Assembly (NCBI GenBank): GCA_963969495.1
Contig: OZ018338.1
Span: 51,277,973 to 51,341,972 of the forward strand
Length of the DNA: 64,000 nt
Source: Ceratothoa steindachneri
Lineage: Eukaryota > Arthropoda > Malacostraca > Isopoda > Cymothoidae
Direction of reading: 5' to 3'
Part shown: positions 36,540-49,096 of the stretch, piece by piece
Position numbering within the stretch: the stretch's first letter is position 1
Layout of the letters: each line of letters begins with the position of its first letter
Notes under the pieces: model-generated
Told to the model about the DNA's origin: nothing
The model's input: the letters and a program-made list of their open reading frames with translations, nothing else
Database searches by the model: none
Translations under genes and position numbers: made by a program

Positions 36540-37065
36540 TACAACGGGATGCAATAGATCATTACCCCTCGCAGTAGCCCGCCTTGCAAAGGGTGCGTAC
36601 AGGCCTGGCAGAGCAAGGTGCCGCCATTCAAGACCATTCCTCCCACCTGGTGGCCTGGCAGTTCCTCGTCATGGCGGCTCCACCTTGGACACGGCGTAAA
36701 AAATAAATTGTCAAGTGAGAAGAAAGGGTATGTGAGGAAGGTATGGATGGGGATGAAGCAGGTTATTAAAAACCCACCATATCGAACCTAGAGCTCAGAG
36801 GTTAGGGAACATTGTCCTCTCGCTCCTCTGCTCCGACCCGGGACGGTTGGCTGAGAAGAAGGTCAGCATCTACCCTGTGAAATTAGAGGCTGACCATAGA
36901 AAGATGTGGGAGAGGTTGTATGAAAAGCGATGAAGTATGGGAGTAATACAGGCGGTCCGAAAGAAGGAGAATAGGTTAACCTGGGGTTAGACGGGTTGCT
37001 GAGTTCCGTCAGCACGGCGGCTTTAATGGAAAATCACCGCGCCCTTTACGGGGTTCTCTTATGAC
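36540..37065 (-). other. Probable 5' leader of the retrotransposon
   Basis: GC-richer than the flank and upstream of ORF1 on the minus strand. 'GTACAGGCCTGGCAG' occurs at 36245 and again at 36597. Composition drops to AT-rich just beyond about 37065, taken as the 5' end. Such leaders hold internal promoters in this class, but none could be pinpointed. Confidence 0.5.
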
Positions 37066-38729
37066 GAATGGTATCAAAAGCTTTTGGTAATACTAGGTAA
37101 ATTAATTCACTTATTTATTCTCATTTTATCTGAAAAATTCTTTTATTACAAAACTCCAGTGGGCAAGTTAAACACGATTGGCCTCATAGAAATCGATGTT
37201 GTATGCCAATTAATATTTTATTCGACTAAAGATGCCCCATTATCTTAATAGGAAGGTAGTTACTTAGAATTGTTCTATCTCATTTTTTTAAGATTGGCGT
37301 TTCATTAGGTCTTTGAACTCTACTGGGACTAATCTTCTTTTAATAGACCGCTTAAAGATCGTACGAAGCAATTTTAAAATTTTATCTTAAAATCGTTTAG
37401 ATGAATTGGGTACACGAGATCAGGGAGGGGTGGCTTCGATCGTTTCAACATTTTTGCATATATAAATATTTCCCCTATCTACATGTATTTTGGAAAGAAT
37501 TGTTTGTTTCCGAAAATTCATGCCGAAACTTAATGATGATAGTCGTGTTATATTTAGGATATATTTAGTAAGTGCTCGTTTAAAATCTTTATTATCGTTT
37601 ATGGACTGTAAATGTAAACTATAGCCTCTTTTATGGGCTTTCTACTGTCAGAGCAAATAAAAAAATATTTCTGCTTACGTTTGTAGTTTTGTTCAGTCTT
37701 TATCTTAATTTTCTTAACTTCGTACTTGATAAAAATACGATATAATATATTTTGATCGATATGCTCGAGTTTTTGTTCTTTAAAGCCTTGTATCAGCTAT
37801 TTTTCTTCCAAATTGAGTTTCACTGCTAATTCAGGGGCTCTAATTTAAGGTGTTTTATTCCTACGTAATTAACTAACTCAGCACCATCAGTAAGCTATCT
37901 CTGTCATTTTCTCCCATAGGATCAAGAAAAACATCGAAATGATCTAATTTTGTGTTATCCATGAGCAAATTTTGAATGTAACTATGTAGTACTCATTTGA
38001 ATACAGTTGCAGATAAACTTGTAGGTTTTCTACTATATAATCATCAAATGTAAAAAGTAAATCCAGTATTATTTGAACACACATGAATTCCTCGATCTAA
38101 CAAAATTTTCTCTTCTTTTATTTCCATGGCTTTTGCTATAGAGTCAACTTTCTGAAATCAATGCCTTAAATTCAACGATTTGTTTCTAACCTACGTAAAG
38201 GCAATTTAGTTTGGCCATTAAGAAGACATCATCTTCGATTGTCCCGTGTTTACTCGATTTCCTTGAATTTCCGCTGTTGCGCAATTACTAGCCTTCTTCG
38301 AGCGCTATAACTTGATTTAATTGAATGCCGTTGTTCAAAAATAGGGTTGAGTCTTGGTTTTAAAACCAGTATTTACGAAATTTCACTCTAGTTTCGTTAC
38401 ATAGACAGTTTGCACTTCTTTTGTAAATTGTCTTGAATTGCAGTCTTAATGTTGCCCAAAATCTGGAGCTAATTCTAATTATTGTAACAATATTAATTAT
38501 TGGTTTAACTTGTTCAACATATTATGTCCCAGGACCGATGAAATATCTTTTTTAAAGTTGTTTTGAGTCAATGCACATCGTTGTCCGACAAAACTATTCA
38601 AATAACAGAACAGCATTTTTTATTCTCCCTTCATGTAAAGAAATCTATCTTTATTCTATACTTTCTAGCTATAAATTAATTTTATTCTTTTTTTTTTACT
38701 AAAGAGGCGCTTATCATATTCGATTTGCT
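37066..38729. other. Intergenic, nothing recognised
   Basis: AT-rich, T-biased on the plus strand. No supported gene or repeat. Confidence 0.5.
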
Positions 38730-39074
38730 TTAGTTAATTATGTCGGGCAAAAATTCGAATATATATTTATACTCAAATTTAAATTGCACAGGCTTTTTCG
38801 GTCCAGCTCCCTTTAAAAACAGCCTCAATTCCTTTTGATCTTTTGAATATGACTCTGAAGTTTGCGATTGCTGTCTTATCATCGCTTGGTAACTTGAGTT
38901 TATATCACAGCTTAAATCTTTACGGTGTTTATAGTTCCTGCTCTTGTTTCGGGGTTTCTCCTTTTGCCTTTCACGACAATTAGAAAAGGATGTAACTAAT
39001 TTCTTTCCTAAGTCCATTATCTCGTCTTTTGAAGCAGTAAATTTACAAAGAATGGCCTGAAACTCTTTATGCAT
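38730..39074 (-). CDS. Unrecognised 114-codon open frame
   Basis: Not recognised. It is Lys-, Ser- and Gln-rich, with 'KEKPRNKSRNYKHRKD' in the middle and an aromatic tail 'FKFEYKYIFEF'. There are no Cys/His clusters, signal peptide or membrane segment. It lies about 330 bp from the 3' end of the Tc1-like relict on the same strand, but nothing links the two. It could be an exon of an unseen gene, part of a repeat, or chance. Confidence 0.2.
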   Translation of the reverse strand: MHKEFQAILCKFTASKDEIMDLGKKLVTSFSNCRERQKEKPRNKSRNYKHRKDLSCDINSSYQAMIRQQSQTSESYSKDQKELRLFLKGAGPKKPVQFKFEYKYIFEFLPDIIN

Positions 39075-39399
39075 TTTTAGGTTCCCATTGCAAATTCTAA
39101 CGTCAACAGTGGGTATGATTAAATCAAAACGGCAGATTCTGTTTCGATCCTCAATTGTCCAAATGCATATTTCTTTGGTAGAGGAAGAACAGAAAGTATG
39201 TAAATCATTGATATATCAATACTTATTCACCTGTGGCTTATGCGATAGAGAGCAACAATAATAAATTCACCTGTTGTGTATGCAATACGGAGCAACGATA
39301 ATAAGCCGGTATTTTGAAATCTCGTGGGAATTCCTCCTCTCACTCTAACCAGGAGGCTCATATTTAAACAAAAACAAACCTTGATATAAGCTCATCAAA

Positions 39400-40480
39400 C
39401 AAAAACTCAGTCACCTAGGACGAAATGGTACCTAATAGCATCTAGTATCTTTACGAGCAGGATAGCAGCTGCGATTCGACCTGATATTGACTGGACAAGG
39501 TTATAGATGGACGGAAGATGAATGTTCAGCCACTCTTGAATCGAATCAAAAGATTGTACAATTCGGCCAGATTGCGCGGATGCCCTCCCTGACGTCTGGA
39601 AAGACGTTGTTTGAGGGAGTTCCATATATTTTCGATGGGCTTCAGATCCGGTGATTTTACTGGCCAATCAAGATGTGTGATTGTTTCTGACTGTTAATCA
39701 TACTAGTCAGTCAGACTTCTAGCTCAGGGAACATTTGAGTTGTCATCCTAGAAGAAAGGGACTGAAATGTTACGCTCGATTTTGGAATATGGTGCAAAGT
39801 TGTTTTAGCCTCAACCAAATGATCCATTTTCGCATAATTAAAACACCCTCAGTAAATCAGTAAGCCTTCTATGAAGTCACATTAGGTGTAGGATGAATAT
39901 GACGATGGGTATCTTTCACATAGAGGCAAGAACATGATTCATCTGACAAAATAACACCTTTGCTGTCCTTCACGGTCTACTGTTTGTGTTTACTCGCTCA
40001 CTGTATCCGGGTCCCTTTGTGAGAAAATGACATTAAGCTCCATATGTTCATGCTATGCAGTTCTCTGCGAGGTGTTCTTCCAGTAATGGGTGACGAAACA
40101 CCGGCATTGACACCTGGCAGCAATTTCTGCCTTGAAGCGAAGCGATTTTTAGCACAAGCAGTGAAACCCTCAGGCGGTTCTGTTCCGTCAGTATAGTCTT
40201 TCGGTAGCCACAATTCTGGCTGGAATATTCTGTAGAGTGGTATTTTGCTATTACAGATATAGCCGTATTAGGTTAGGTGTAGACAGGCCTGCAGATTCCG
40301 CTACATCTTTCACAGGATGGCCTTTGGCACGCACAAATACAATCAATCCTTTTTGCCACTCATAAAAAACTGCTTTGCGCCACATTTTAAACACAACGTA
40401 CGAGACAGGCACTCCACTGCACTGCCTTTGCGAAATCTGTAAATCCTGTCGCACACTTCTTACGTACTAATCTTCCGATA
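39400..40480 (-). pseudogene. Tc1-like transposase pseudogene
   Basis: On the minus strand the N-terminal helix-turn-helix reads 'RAKGHPVKDVAESAGLSTP' (40251-40454). Then come 'PKDYTDGTEPPEGFTACAK' and 'GVSSPITGRTPRRELHSMNI' (39998-40213). 'ILSDESCSCLYVKDTHRH' near 39960 supplies the first catalytic Asp. 'QDDNSNV' near 39735 resembles the second Asp block. '[20 protein letters not shown]' near 39660 gives the catalytic Glu of the DD34E triad. The C-terminus is frameshifted. All three acidic positions are recognisable but spread over several frames with stops. Flanking inverted repeats were not identified. Confidence 0.85.
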
Positions 40481-42305
40481 CCCATCGCAAAATTCTAACG
40501 ACAGGCCCCTGTAATTTAAACAATTTTAAATAGTCTACGTGATCTATATTTTGTCCGGTGAGCATATTTTTTAACTAATAATTAAAAATTGATGTTGTAA
40601 TTGCTAATTTAGTTGAGGATATATTAGAATAACACAGATTTTTCCGAAAGCATAAAAGACACTACAGTATTATACCATTTGGGAAGTTTCCAAATGCGAT
40701 GCTCTCAAAGAGAATCTCATTCATATGAAAAATGTTGACATTGGGCAATCGTCAGTATGCCATGCTGAGTTTAACAATTTAATTAACAGATTATTCCTAA
40801 TTTTGACCTGAATTTGCACCAATGTCTTTTAGCTAAGATTTAGCATTCATTTATTTGATGTTTATTCTCTTTTGTACTAGTTATTCAAAACGAGTTTAAT
40901 TAAAAGATTTTTAATACAATAGAATCACCTTATATATTCAGGTAATGCAAACTATACTGAGTCAAGCCAGCATTTGAGTAAAATGGCTCTGTGAAGTGTA
41001 GAATAGACACTTGACTCAAATGTTGAATCAAGTTAGAATTGCTTGCATAATAGCCATCTTACACGCACTAATATATCTTTAAACTTATTGCTTAAGATAG
41101 ATATGAGAAATATAGAAATTTACGAAACATGAATATTATGTATGACACGATGAAACAATGGAATGCTACATATTAAAAAGGCTCTGCCTAAAATATTTTT
41201 AACTCAAATTCATATAATTTTATTACTATTATACATAATTTGAAGATAACAATATTATATTCTATACGCGCAAAAATACCCTACGATTACTCTTATTTTA
41301 GTATAAAATTCATGCCTTTTTCTAACATTTGGCTTCTATAAAAAATATGTTCTGTCATATTCTGGTGAGAAAAGTCAATACAAACAATTTTGCTCTTGCA
41401 AATTTACATTAAAGCTATTACATTTGCATATCAATGTGAAGCCCAGCCATGCAGTGGGAATATCATTTTGACTACAGACAGAATATTTCCAAAGTACAAC
41501 TCTAAAAAAGTTCTTCGCAAACATAAAATAGTGGGTCGAAGTCCATACAAAGGAGTGAATTAAGTTTATATAACATGCATTGATCCGCACAAGTGTTCTT
41601 TACTGTTCGTTTAAACGCTATTCTCAGGCTGGAATCGAAAAAAAGACATTTATTTTCAGATTTTGCCCCTAAGGACAGAATTTTCAAAACAAAACAATAA
41701 ATGAAGGTGGGATAAATATTCCTTGCTTAACCAAGGTTGATTTCTTTTCAAATATTCTGCCCCAGAAGCTATTTTAGCTTGATTGTAATAAGAGTGCGAG
41801 AGAGAAACTGGCGTTATGTCGGTTTTCAAAGTCCTGTGCGGGCAAAATCAGGGAGAGAAAAGGCGAATACCTAAAAGTTGATTTAAGATTTATTTTGAAC
41901 TTCGAGAGGGAACATTTCGTTATAGCAGTGTCCGAAGGATTGAATTTTGACGTATTCATTTAAACCTTTTTAGGTAACCCGATGCAAATATTGCAACACT
42001 CAGCATTCCATCTCACTTTAGATGAGTGTTGACTTAATAAACGATATCGCAATAACAATTATTTTGTTTATTTATAATTAGTTGAATATAATAATAATAT
42101 TAATTAACTTCCACCTTATTTAAGTTAATCAATTGACATTTTCTCTACATTGTGTCATTGTATGCTGTTTCTGCATCTTTTTGTAAGTATTTCGAAATCA
42201 CAAAATTCAAGTTTCTTTAGGAATATTCTTTAAAATAATAAAATAGGCTTTCAAATTATCTTTGTAAATACCCTTGATTTGAGAGCTACACTATTAAATA
42301 TAATT

Positions 42306-42307
<2 letters not shown>
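40481..42307. other. Intergenic, nothing recognised
   Basis: AT-rich with scattered frames of 60-70 codons lacking motifs. Confidence 0.5.

Positions 42308-42350
<43 letters not shown>
42308..42350. repeat. (TA)n microsatellite
   Basis: Uninterrupted TA run. No PLE-type hairpin was recognised next to it. Confidence 0.97.
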
Positions 42351-42354
<4 letters not shown>

Positions 42355-42870
42355 GAAATTTCACAGTTAAAATATTTATACATAGATTCCATTGGCTTAA
42401 GCCAACAGGAAGTAGAGCAAGGAGTTCCCTGAAGTGTGGGCATCCGGAGAAGGACGCGTCAACCGTCACATTTAAATAAATCCGTCTAACGACACTCTAC
42501 GTTAGACACGCACGTTGCTTTGACCTTGCCTTTTATGATTCATTATTGGTTATATTTAATGTTTAATTTGTATAGTGAGTGATACAAGTATTTTAAATTT
42601 AATTAATTGGAATATTCCTGAAATTTATTGGATCTTTTCTGGTTATAAAACTAACAGGAATATCATCAGTAAACCTATATTTAACAGAAGAAATACAAAT
42701 CTGACAGATTTGCTTTGTATATAACAAGAATTTGATAATAAACAAAATATAGCAGATGACAAAGCATTTAACCACTCTAATAACATGCGAGAATATTTTT
42801 ATTAAAAATTTATCTTATAAAGCGATAAAGAGAGCGAAATTGAAGATTAGAGAAATTTATAGAAGCGAAA
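42351..42870. other. Intergenic
   Basis: A palindromic phrase 'GTCTAACG...CGTTAGAC' lies at 42482-42510. Nothing else recognised. Confidence 0.4.
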
Positions 42871-43590
42871 ATGATGTAATGCGTTGAGTAATGCGAAGGC
42901 CAAAGAAGTTCTCCAAGATATTCGACAGCAAATAATTAAAACTGATTCAGGTGGATTATACTATCGCAGTATTTTGAACGAGTTAAAGTGCCTTCTGCAA
43001 CTCTCGGTTTTATAATTCGAAAGCATTGAGAATATGGAATCACTTCCAACCTGTCAATAACCGGTGCTTCTTGCCAAATTAACGATCGTTCTAGACTTTT
43101 AACGATTCGAAAGCGAAATAATAATACAATGGTTACTATGGTTTGACTGCTTTACTGGACAATTCACAGAAGCACTCCACATCATTAATGCGAACATGGA
43201 TGGTGCCACGTATCGAAAGACATTAGACAAAAAACTGTTCTCAAGTGCGAAAAATTCTATGGCCGACATCAATAGATATTTCAGCAGGACAACAATGCTG
43301 AGCACATCAAATTAACTCAAGATTGGTTGAGGGAGAAAAAAATCAAATAGACTTCCTTCTTTTTGCCAAGTTAACCGTCAAAGTATAATCTTATTCAGCA
43401 TTTTTGGCGAATCAGGAAAACTGCAATACTAAAGAGAAACTTACAAAACCTCATAGGGGTAAATTTGCGTAGAAGAGTGGAAAAAGTATCAAAAAATGAT
43501 TGCAAAAAGCTAATACCAACCTATGAGAATGTCTTTGTATTGGTATTACAAACAGGTTATTGCGTGAAATAGAAATATTAAATGTTCGAA
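42871..43590 (+). pseudogene. Tc1-like transposase C-terminal half, second family
   Basis: The plus strand reads 'LHIINANMDGATYRKTLDKK' then 'LFSSAKN', which is the Tc1 block between the first and second acidic residues. 'QQDNNAEHIKLTQDWLREKK' follows in the next frame with the second Asp. Where Tc1 proteins carry 'LNPIENLW', this copy reads 'NLIQHFWRI', so the catalytic Glu appears lost. The C-terminus is 'EEWKKYQ' / 'NDCKKLIPTYENVFVLVLQT' then 'GYCVK'. Several frame changes are needed. It differs in sequence from the relict at 39400-40480. Confidence 0.85.
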
Positions 43591-43765
43591 ATTATTATTA
43601 GTTAAATACTTTTGAGACCTACTAATTTTTTGAATAAAATTCTACCTTTATGTATTTCTTTTGTTAAATAAATGTTTACTTGGGTCTTCCCTTTGTTGTA
43701 TAACCAGACAAACAAAGGAATTATTTCATAAATATCAATAATTTAAGTGTGCAAATACCTCTTTC

Positions 43766-43768
<3 letters not shown>

Positions 43769-43828
<60 letters not shown>
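43769..43828. repeat. (TA)n microsatellite
   Basis: Uninterrupted TA run, about 115 bp downstream, on the minus strand, of a PLE-type hairpin. Confidence 0.97.
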
Positions 43829-43832
<4 letters not shown>

Positions 43833-43943
43833 TTTGCTTAGTTCAACTCCTGAATAAGCTCTTCGAAGTTAACTGAAAACTTAAGGTTTCGATCTTAAGG
43901 AAGGTAATACTAAATTACTGTACTTTTCCAAAATATTTTATTA

Positions 43944-43980
43944 CACTGACGCGATTTGATACGGCTCGTATCATCTTTAG
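43944..43980 (-). other. PLE-tail hairpin, GATAC/GTATC stem with new loop
   Basis: The minus strand reads 'CTAAAGAT', stem GATAC, loop GAGCC, stem GTATC, then AAATCGCGTC. Stem and 'GCGTC' equal the locus at 27411-27447, while the loop differs and GAAAC has decayed to AAATC. No PLE protein was recognised upstream on this strand. Confidence 0.45.
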
Positions 43981-46949
43981 AAACAAAGTGAACAAATGGT
44001 ACAAGAAATGGGTTAATATATTATGATATGTGGTTACAGACTTACCAACAAAGTAAAACATGGACCATGTAACCGAACTAAATCCAATTAGAGACATAGG
44101 GTTAGGTTTGGAGTGTCAGGTCAACGGTGGGCAACTTCCGGCAGAGATGAGCTCCTTTCCCATGATAATTAGCAACTTATGGCGAATAGGTTAAGCGCAC
44201 TGTTGCTCGACTCCGTCATCTTCCACTTGAGAGTATGTCGAGGGAATTGAATTGTTTATTTAACCTAGCTTGATTTTTTTTAATATATATGTATAGCTTT
44301 AAAGAAAAGTAATCTTTTTTGATTTGGGGCAGAGTCCATAATAATTATCAGTTTTGTATAGGAGTTTGCCATTCTTCTGATCTATTTCTTAGTTACAGAT
44401 AATTAATTCGGTGAAAACACTCAAGACCATTTTCACTTATGTACGAATTTGTACAATATTTACATGAATTTAAATAAACTCCTGGCCGGTCATTATATGT
44501 TTTCCTCCTTGATAAACATTTTTGGTGACTGTGATTGCGTTTAAAAGCCATATTTAATTATTTGCAGGAAAATCCATTAGCTTCAAAATTTGGGAGCAAA
44601 AGGTAAAATTAATTTTTTTTTAATCAATATATTTTTATTTAAAATGATACATTTCTACAAATAATATCGGATACATTAATTCAATAAAGTTCAGAAATTA
44701 AAAGTAACCTTATTTTGAAGGAGACATGGCCTATGAATTTTGATGTAGTAGTTAGTACAAAACAACGGATTTTTAGAATAGGGATTTATCGTGGAACGAG
44801 TAAAATTTATATAAACAATGGAATTTGCTGGTTTACATTATACCGAGTCAACTATTGACTCTCATAAGCTTAATTTTAAGTTTGAATTCAATTAGTAGTC
44901 TGCATGCTGTTAAGATTTTGAAAGAAGACATCGAATATTTAAAATTATTATAAGGCCAGCAGGAGAAAGCATTATCTACGTATTTTAATCAAAGCAATAG
45001 TGGGGATGAACTGCTATTTAAGATAAACATTCTTTTTCGAAATTGTACATAAAATATTTATTCTACCCTGTTGTAATTTTCCCTTTAATTCTTTTATACC
45101 GAAGCTACCGAGTACCTGTAATGAAAGGGCATTTCCCGCGTTATTTCAATTTTTTCCTATAGTGTTGCAATATATTTTACTATCAATTATAAATTCTAAC
45201 CTCATAATAATATAATATGTCTTGAAACTTCATCCCACGTATTGCTTAAAAAATTGCTTCCTTCCCTAAGAGGTCCTTTGGAGAGAAAATAATTTTACTC
45301 AATTTGGGGGATATATTAATGATGACTAAATCATAAGAGGTTCTTATTGAGTATATTAGGACTCTTTATCGATGTTTTTAGTGCTGTATATATATATACA
45401 AATTTATACTTCAGAATAATTTCCGCTTTTAATGGAAGTTTTTCTCTCCGTTGTTAACGCTTATTTGGGATTATTTGAAATCAGTTGCGTTGATTTTCAA
45501 ATTAATTGAAACCTTTCATAGAAACCTTTCATTCGGACCTAATTTTAGATTATTATACTTTTAAACCTTGTTAATAAGTTTCTTAGAAACATAGGAGTGG
45601 AGTATAGAGATCTACTGTGGAATAAATAGGTATTAAATACACCGTGGGAAACAGTGCCTACCATTAGTTACATACGTTGATTGCAAGTCTTTTTCATAAA
45701 ATTTCACTACAACTAGTTTTTATATTTCTAAAAACTTATATGACTTAAAATTTCTATATATTTATTGCGATATTTGAATGTTAAATAAAAATCTGGCAAA
45801 AATGACGTCTAATTCTTATTTATTTGAAATCTAGAGACAGGGAATATTTTTCTAAAAGAAAATAATCTAAGACAAGTTTTAGGGTATTAGTAATCGAAAA
45901 ACGTATGTTATTAGTTAATTAGTTATTGTGGTAGGGACGACGCACTTGATGTTTGTCCATTTTCCTATTTGTTTTATATTTTCACTTCTTGACCTTCTTA
46001 TTGTGTCCGTCTGTCGCTATTATACCCACAAAATCAAACAGATATTTTGCATTATCAGAGTCATATCGGATTTTTTTTATGTTCCTATTTGTCCTTTCTT
46101 TCTTTCTACATTCTACACTAAATAAATTAAATTTGCTCATTCTTTCGCGGAAATAACTTTGAAAATCTCCCTTAGGTAAATATGGGAAATGGAAAGGGAA
46201 TGCATAATTTGAGATAGCCCTTACAAGAGAAATATCCATTTTGAACATAGTTTTTGTCTTTCTATTTGAGATGTACTTCTTAATCAATGATGCTACTCTA
46301 ATTGCTTTATTTTATTCTTAACTGTGATAAACTACCTAGAAAATTTTAATTTATTATCAATTTTGACAAATCTAATTGTTCAGTTACTTCTTTGATAAAA
46401 TAATGAATTGACTTCACATTCCATTCACAAACCTATGCTATTTACGGAAATTAAGAAAGGGTCCGGGTGCTCGCTATTATAAGGCCTTATCGTCATTTTG
46501 AAATTGGAATATTAAATGGTAAGTTATAAAAGACTTCGGTAAATTTAAATATATGGCGCGATTATAAAGAGCGACCCCAATTTTAAAGCAAGATGTCATT
46601 TTCTGAAACAGTATTAAATTTGGTAATCGTTTGTGACTCTCGAAATGAATTCACAATTTCATGATACTTATAAACTTGCATAATTTTACATAATTCATAA
46701 TTCTGACGCTTAAGCTTACTTGTCGCTTATTTTATTTACAATCAAGCCTATCTTTCTTGAATAGAAGAAGGACGTGTGCTCATTTCCAACCAGTTGGGAC
46801 AATTAATTTCACGAATTAATTGAAAAAAATACACATTAATATAATTTTATTTTTCGTTTCTTTATGACTGTGCACAAAATATATGTAGATCTATTAATTG
46901 TGTTGATTAAATCCGCATGCGGTAAATAATATTATATCATTCATTATTA

Positions 46950-46951
<2 letters not shown>
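43981..46951. other. Long AT-rich stretch, nothing recognised
   Basis: Almost 3 kb without supported genes. Overlapping 65-101-codon frames at 45928-46287 on both strands are hydrophobic and carry no motif. Confidence 0.5.

Positions 46952-46981
<30 letters not shown>
46952..46981. repeat. (TA)n microsatellite
   Basis: Short TA run at the 3' end of the minus-strand PLE relict. Confidence 0.95.
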
Positions 46982-46985
<4 letters not shown>

Positions 46986-47056
46986 AGAAACTCACAACTT
47001 GCACGTGAGTCAAAATTATGATAAATAACACCCACAAGGAAAATGGAAAAACGATT

Positions 47057-47098
47057 CCGAGCGCTTTCGTCTTTATTCTAAAAGACCTTTTCATTGAA
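47057..47098 (-). other. PLE-tail hairpin, hammerhead-like
   Basis: The minus strand reads 'TTCAATGAAAAG', stem GTCTTT, loop TAGAAT, stem AAAGAC, then GAAAGCGCTCGGAATC. It lies between a PLE endonuclease relict and the TA run at 46952-46981. The block after the stem resembles that at 6275-6314 ('GAAAGTACTTGGAATCC'). Confidence 0.5.
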
Positions 47099-47099
47099 T

Positions 47100-47650
47100 A
47101 ACGTAGGTCAGGACAGACAATGTCTTAAATAGTAAGGAGTGGGGTGTTAATACGGCTACCTGCATCAAAACCGTAACTAGGGGGTACAAATTCTTTAAAC
47201 ACTTTAATTTGTGATTTAATATTATTAGATATGATAGGATCTAGGCTAATCAATCCAGGGCTAATATTTAAATTTAGGAAAGTATTAATAGAGATACACT
47301 TCAAAATATTTCTTAAAATGTAGTTTGTACATTTAATAATAGGTTTAGTACTATTCCAATTAATAGTATGATCCTGACTATAGATATGTAAATAATTATT
47401 AATATTAAAGGGTTGCTGTCTAAATTCCCTAGAGGTTCTTGTAATTCAATCTCGTCTACAAATAAGATGGGTTGCATAAAGTCAAGCATATTATTTTTCT
47501 TGTTGAGATGAAACAAAAATTTATTACTTTCGCCAAGTTGAACAGAAGCTATGTGATCACCTACATATGTGTATGGCTGATTGTGTATAAAAGATCTAAA
47601 ATTCTTGAGATATTTCAATGTTTTGTAGATAGGTGGGCTTTGTGCCAAGA
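47100..47650 (-). pseudogene. Penelope-like element GIY-YIG end, frameshifted
   Basis: The minus strand holds 'VQLGESNKFLFHLNKKNNM' (47313-47648 frame). In a neighbouring frame it reads 'NNYLHIYSQDHTINWNSTKP', 'NYILRNILKCISINTF', 'NLNISPGLISLDPIISNNI'. The order His-x-Ile-x-Trp-x-Ser ... Arg-x-Ile ... Asn-x-x-Ser-Pro-Gly is that of PLE endonuclease C-termini. The GIY-YIG catalytic start and the RT are not recognisable. A hydrophobic-looking frame here is an out-of-phase artefact. Confidence 0.65.
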
Positions 47651-49096
47651 AAGATGGGCTAAAAGTCTGAGGCGATCCTGATCCGGTGGCAGATTCCGAT
47701 CACTTCTTTCCTTTCACTAACTTTGCGAGATACGGAATTTTCTGATATTTTTATCAATATCCTCCAAAATGGGTGAAATACCAGGGATGGACAACGTATG
47801 ACGTTTTATAAACATCAGATTCCTGATTCGGATCTACAGAACTACAGAACTACAGAATCTAGGACCAACAAAGACCCTAAGGTTCCGCTCGAGGCTAGTC
47901 CGCTACATTACATCCGAAACTACGATACACACTTATCTACGAGTGTATCTCTAACATGCTATATTTTTTTTATTTTTTTTTAAATATATAATCTACTGTA
48001 CACACTTATCTACATGTGTACAATGTCAGGCATATTAACTACTTCAACCTAGGGGGGGGTGATAGAAAGTTTTTCTTCTCAACTTCCGCAGCCCTCGACT
48101 GCTAGTGGTGAAAATCTAGTTATAGGATAGGCGGAAAAGAAAATGGATATCTTGATTAAAATATATATTTAGAGGTAGAATAATTAACGAGTAAAGGAAA
48201 GTACTGTAAAGTGATAGAAATCTAGGACTGTCACCAATACATAGTTCTGATAATGATTTTATATATATTTTAGAGGCTAAAGATACAGAGGAAAATTGTT
48301 TCAGGATTTGCTATTTTGGAGAATCAGCTTTTTTTTAATAATATATAATTCACAAATGATTTGTAATATGGCGAGCTGGTTTCCAAGGCAGAGTAATATA
48401 TTGTGTTAATTAATTTGTTCTATGGCAGATTTTAGGTATAAATCCGGATTCATTCTGCCATTATGGAAAAATCATAATTTTTCATTTAGTTTAACAAGAA
48501 AACACGATAACTAGCAACAAACTGATAATGATAAACATATGATATCAAATGCTAGGGATGTCTTAATTTTTAGATCATATATGTGTAAGGCAGATCTGGA
48601 ATATGTTATGATCATATTAGAGCAGTGTAATTTAAGATTATTGTGTACAAAATCTATCGAAAATATGTATATTTCTTTCTATTGCATGTTAACTATAATT
48701 TTCATATGAGGAGATTTGAATTCTGTCTCGTTCGTCAAAAGGTTTACTAATTTATACTTTGAGTTACTTTAAACTTACCATGTACTGTAATATTCAATTA
48801 TAAATAGTGATTCGCATTAACTATTATGATCCTAATAAACTTAATTTTCATATGTTCATAAATTTTCTTTTCCTGAGTCATGGTAAATGTATTCTTGGTA
48901 AACCTTTTCAGGGCCTAAGGTTTAGACGAAATAAACAGTTCCACCGAGGCTAAAGTATTTAACTTCCCCAAGTCAAGCATAAGCTTGACAAACTGACGTG
49001 TCTCACCTTTTACTAATTCACATCAGTTTGCCACCAGTATGACTAATATCGTTTATGGACTATAGAACATTTTGGTGTATAATGATTTTCTATACA
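47651..49096. other. Intergenic with paired small hairpins
   Basis: TACACACTTATCTACGAGTGTA at 47926-47947 and TACACACTTATCTAC then ATGTGTA at 47999-48020 are near-palindromes of the same design. No gene supported. Confidence 0.5.

Larger units (their letters stand above)
30730..37065 (-). mobile_element. Non-LTR retrotransposon, I/Jockey-like, nearly full length
   Basis: A GC-rich island of roughly 6.3 kb in AT-rich surroundings. On the minus strand the order is 5' leader (36540-37065), gag-like ORF1 with zinc knuckles (about 36518-34530), ORF2 with AP endonuclease, reverse transcriptase, RNase H and a C-terminal Cys/His tail (about 34527-30974), then a 3' tail to about 30730. Every domain carries stops or frame changes, so the copy is dead. 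RNase H after RT points to an I-type group rather than Jockey proper. Relatives are at 9926-10560 and 30080-30290. Ends are approximate; no target duplication was identified. Confidence 0.9.

Noticed and set aside
45928..46287. Overlapping open frames on both strands
   Set aside because: T-rich low-complexity translations without motifs or splice context.
47313..47648. Hydrophobic frame suggesting a membrane or mitochondrial protein
   Set aside because: A neighbouring frame reads as a PLE endonuclease C-terminus, and the hydrophobic part is out of phase.
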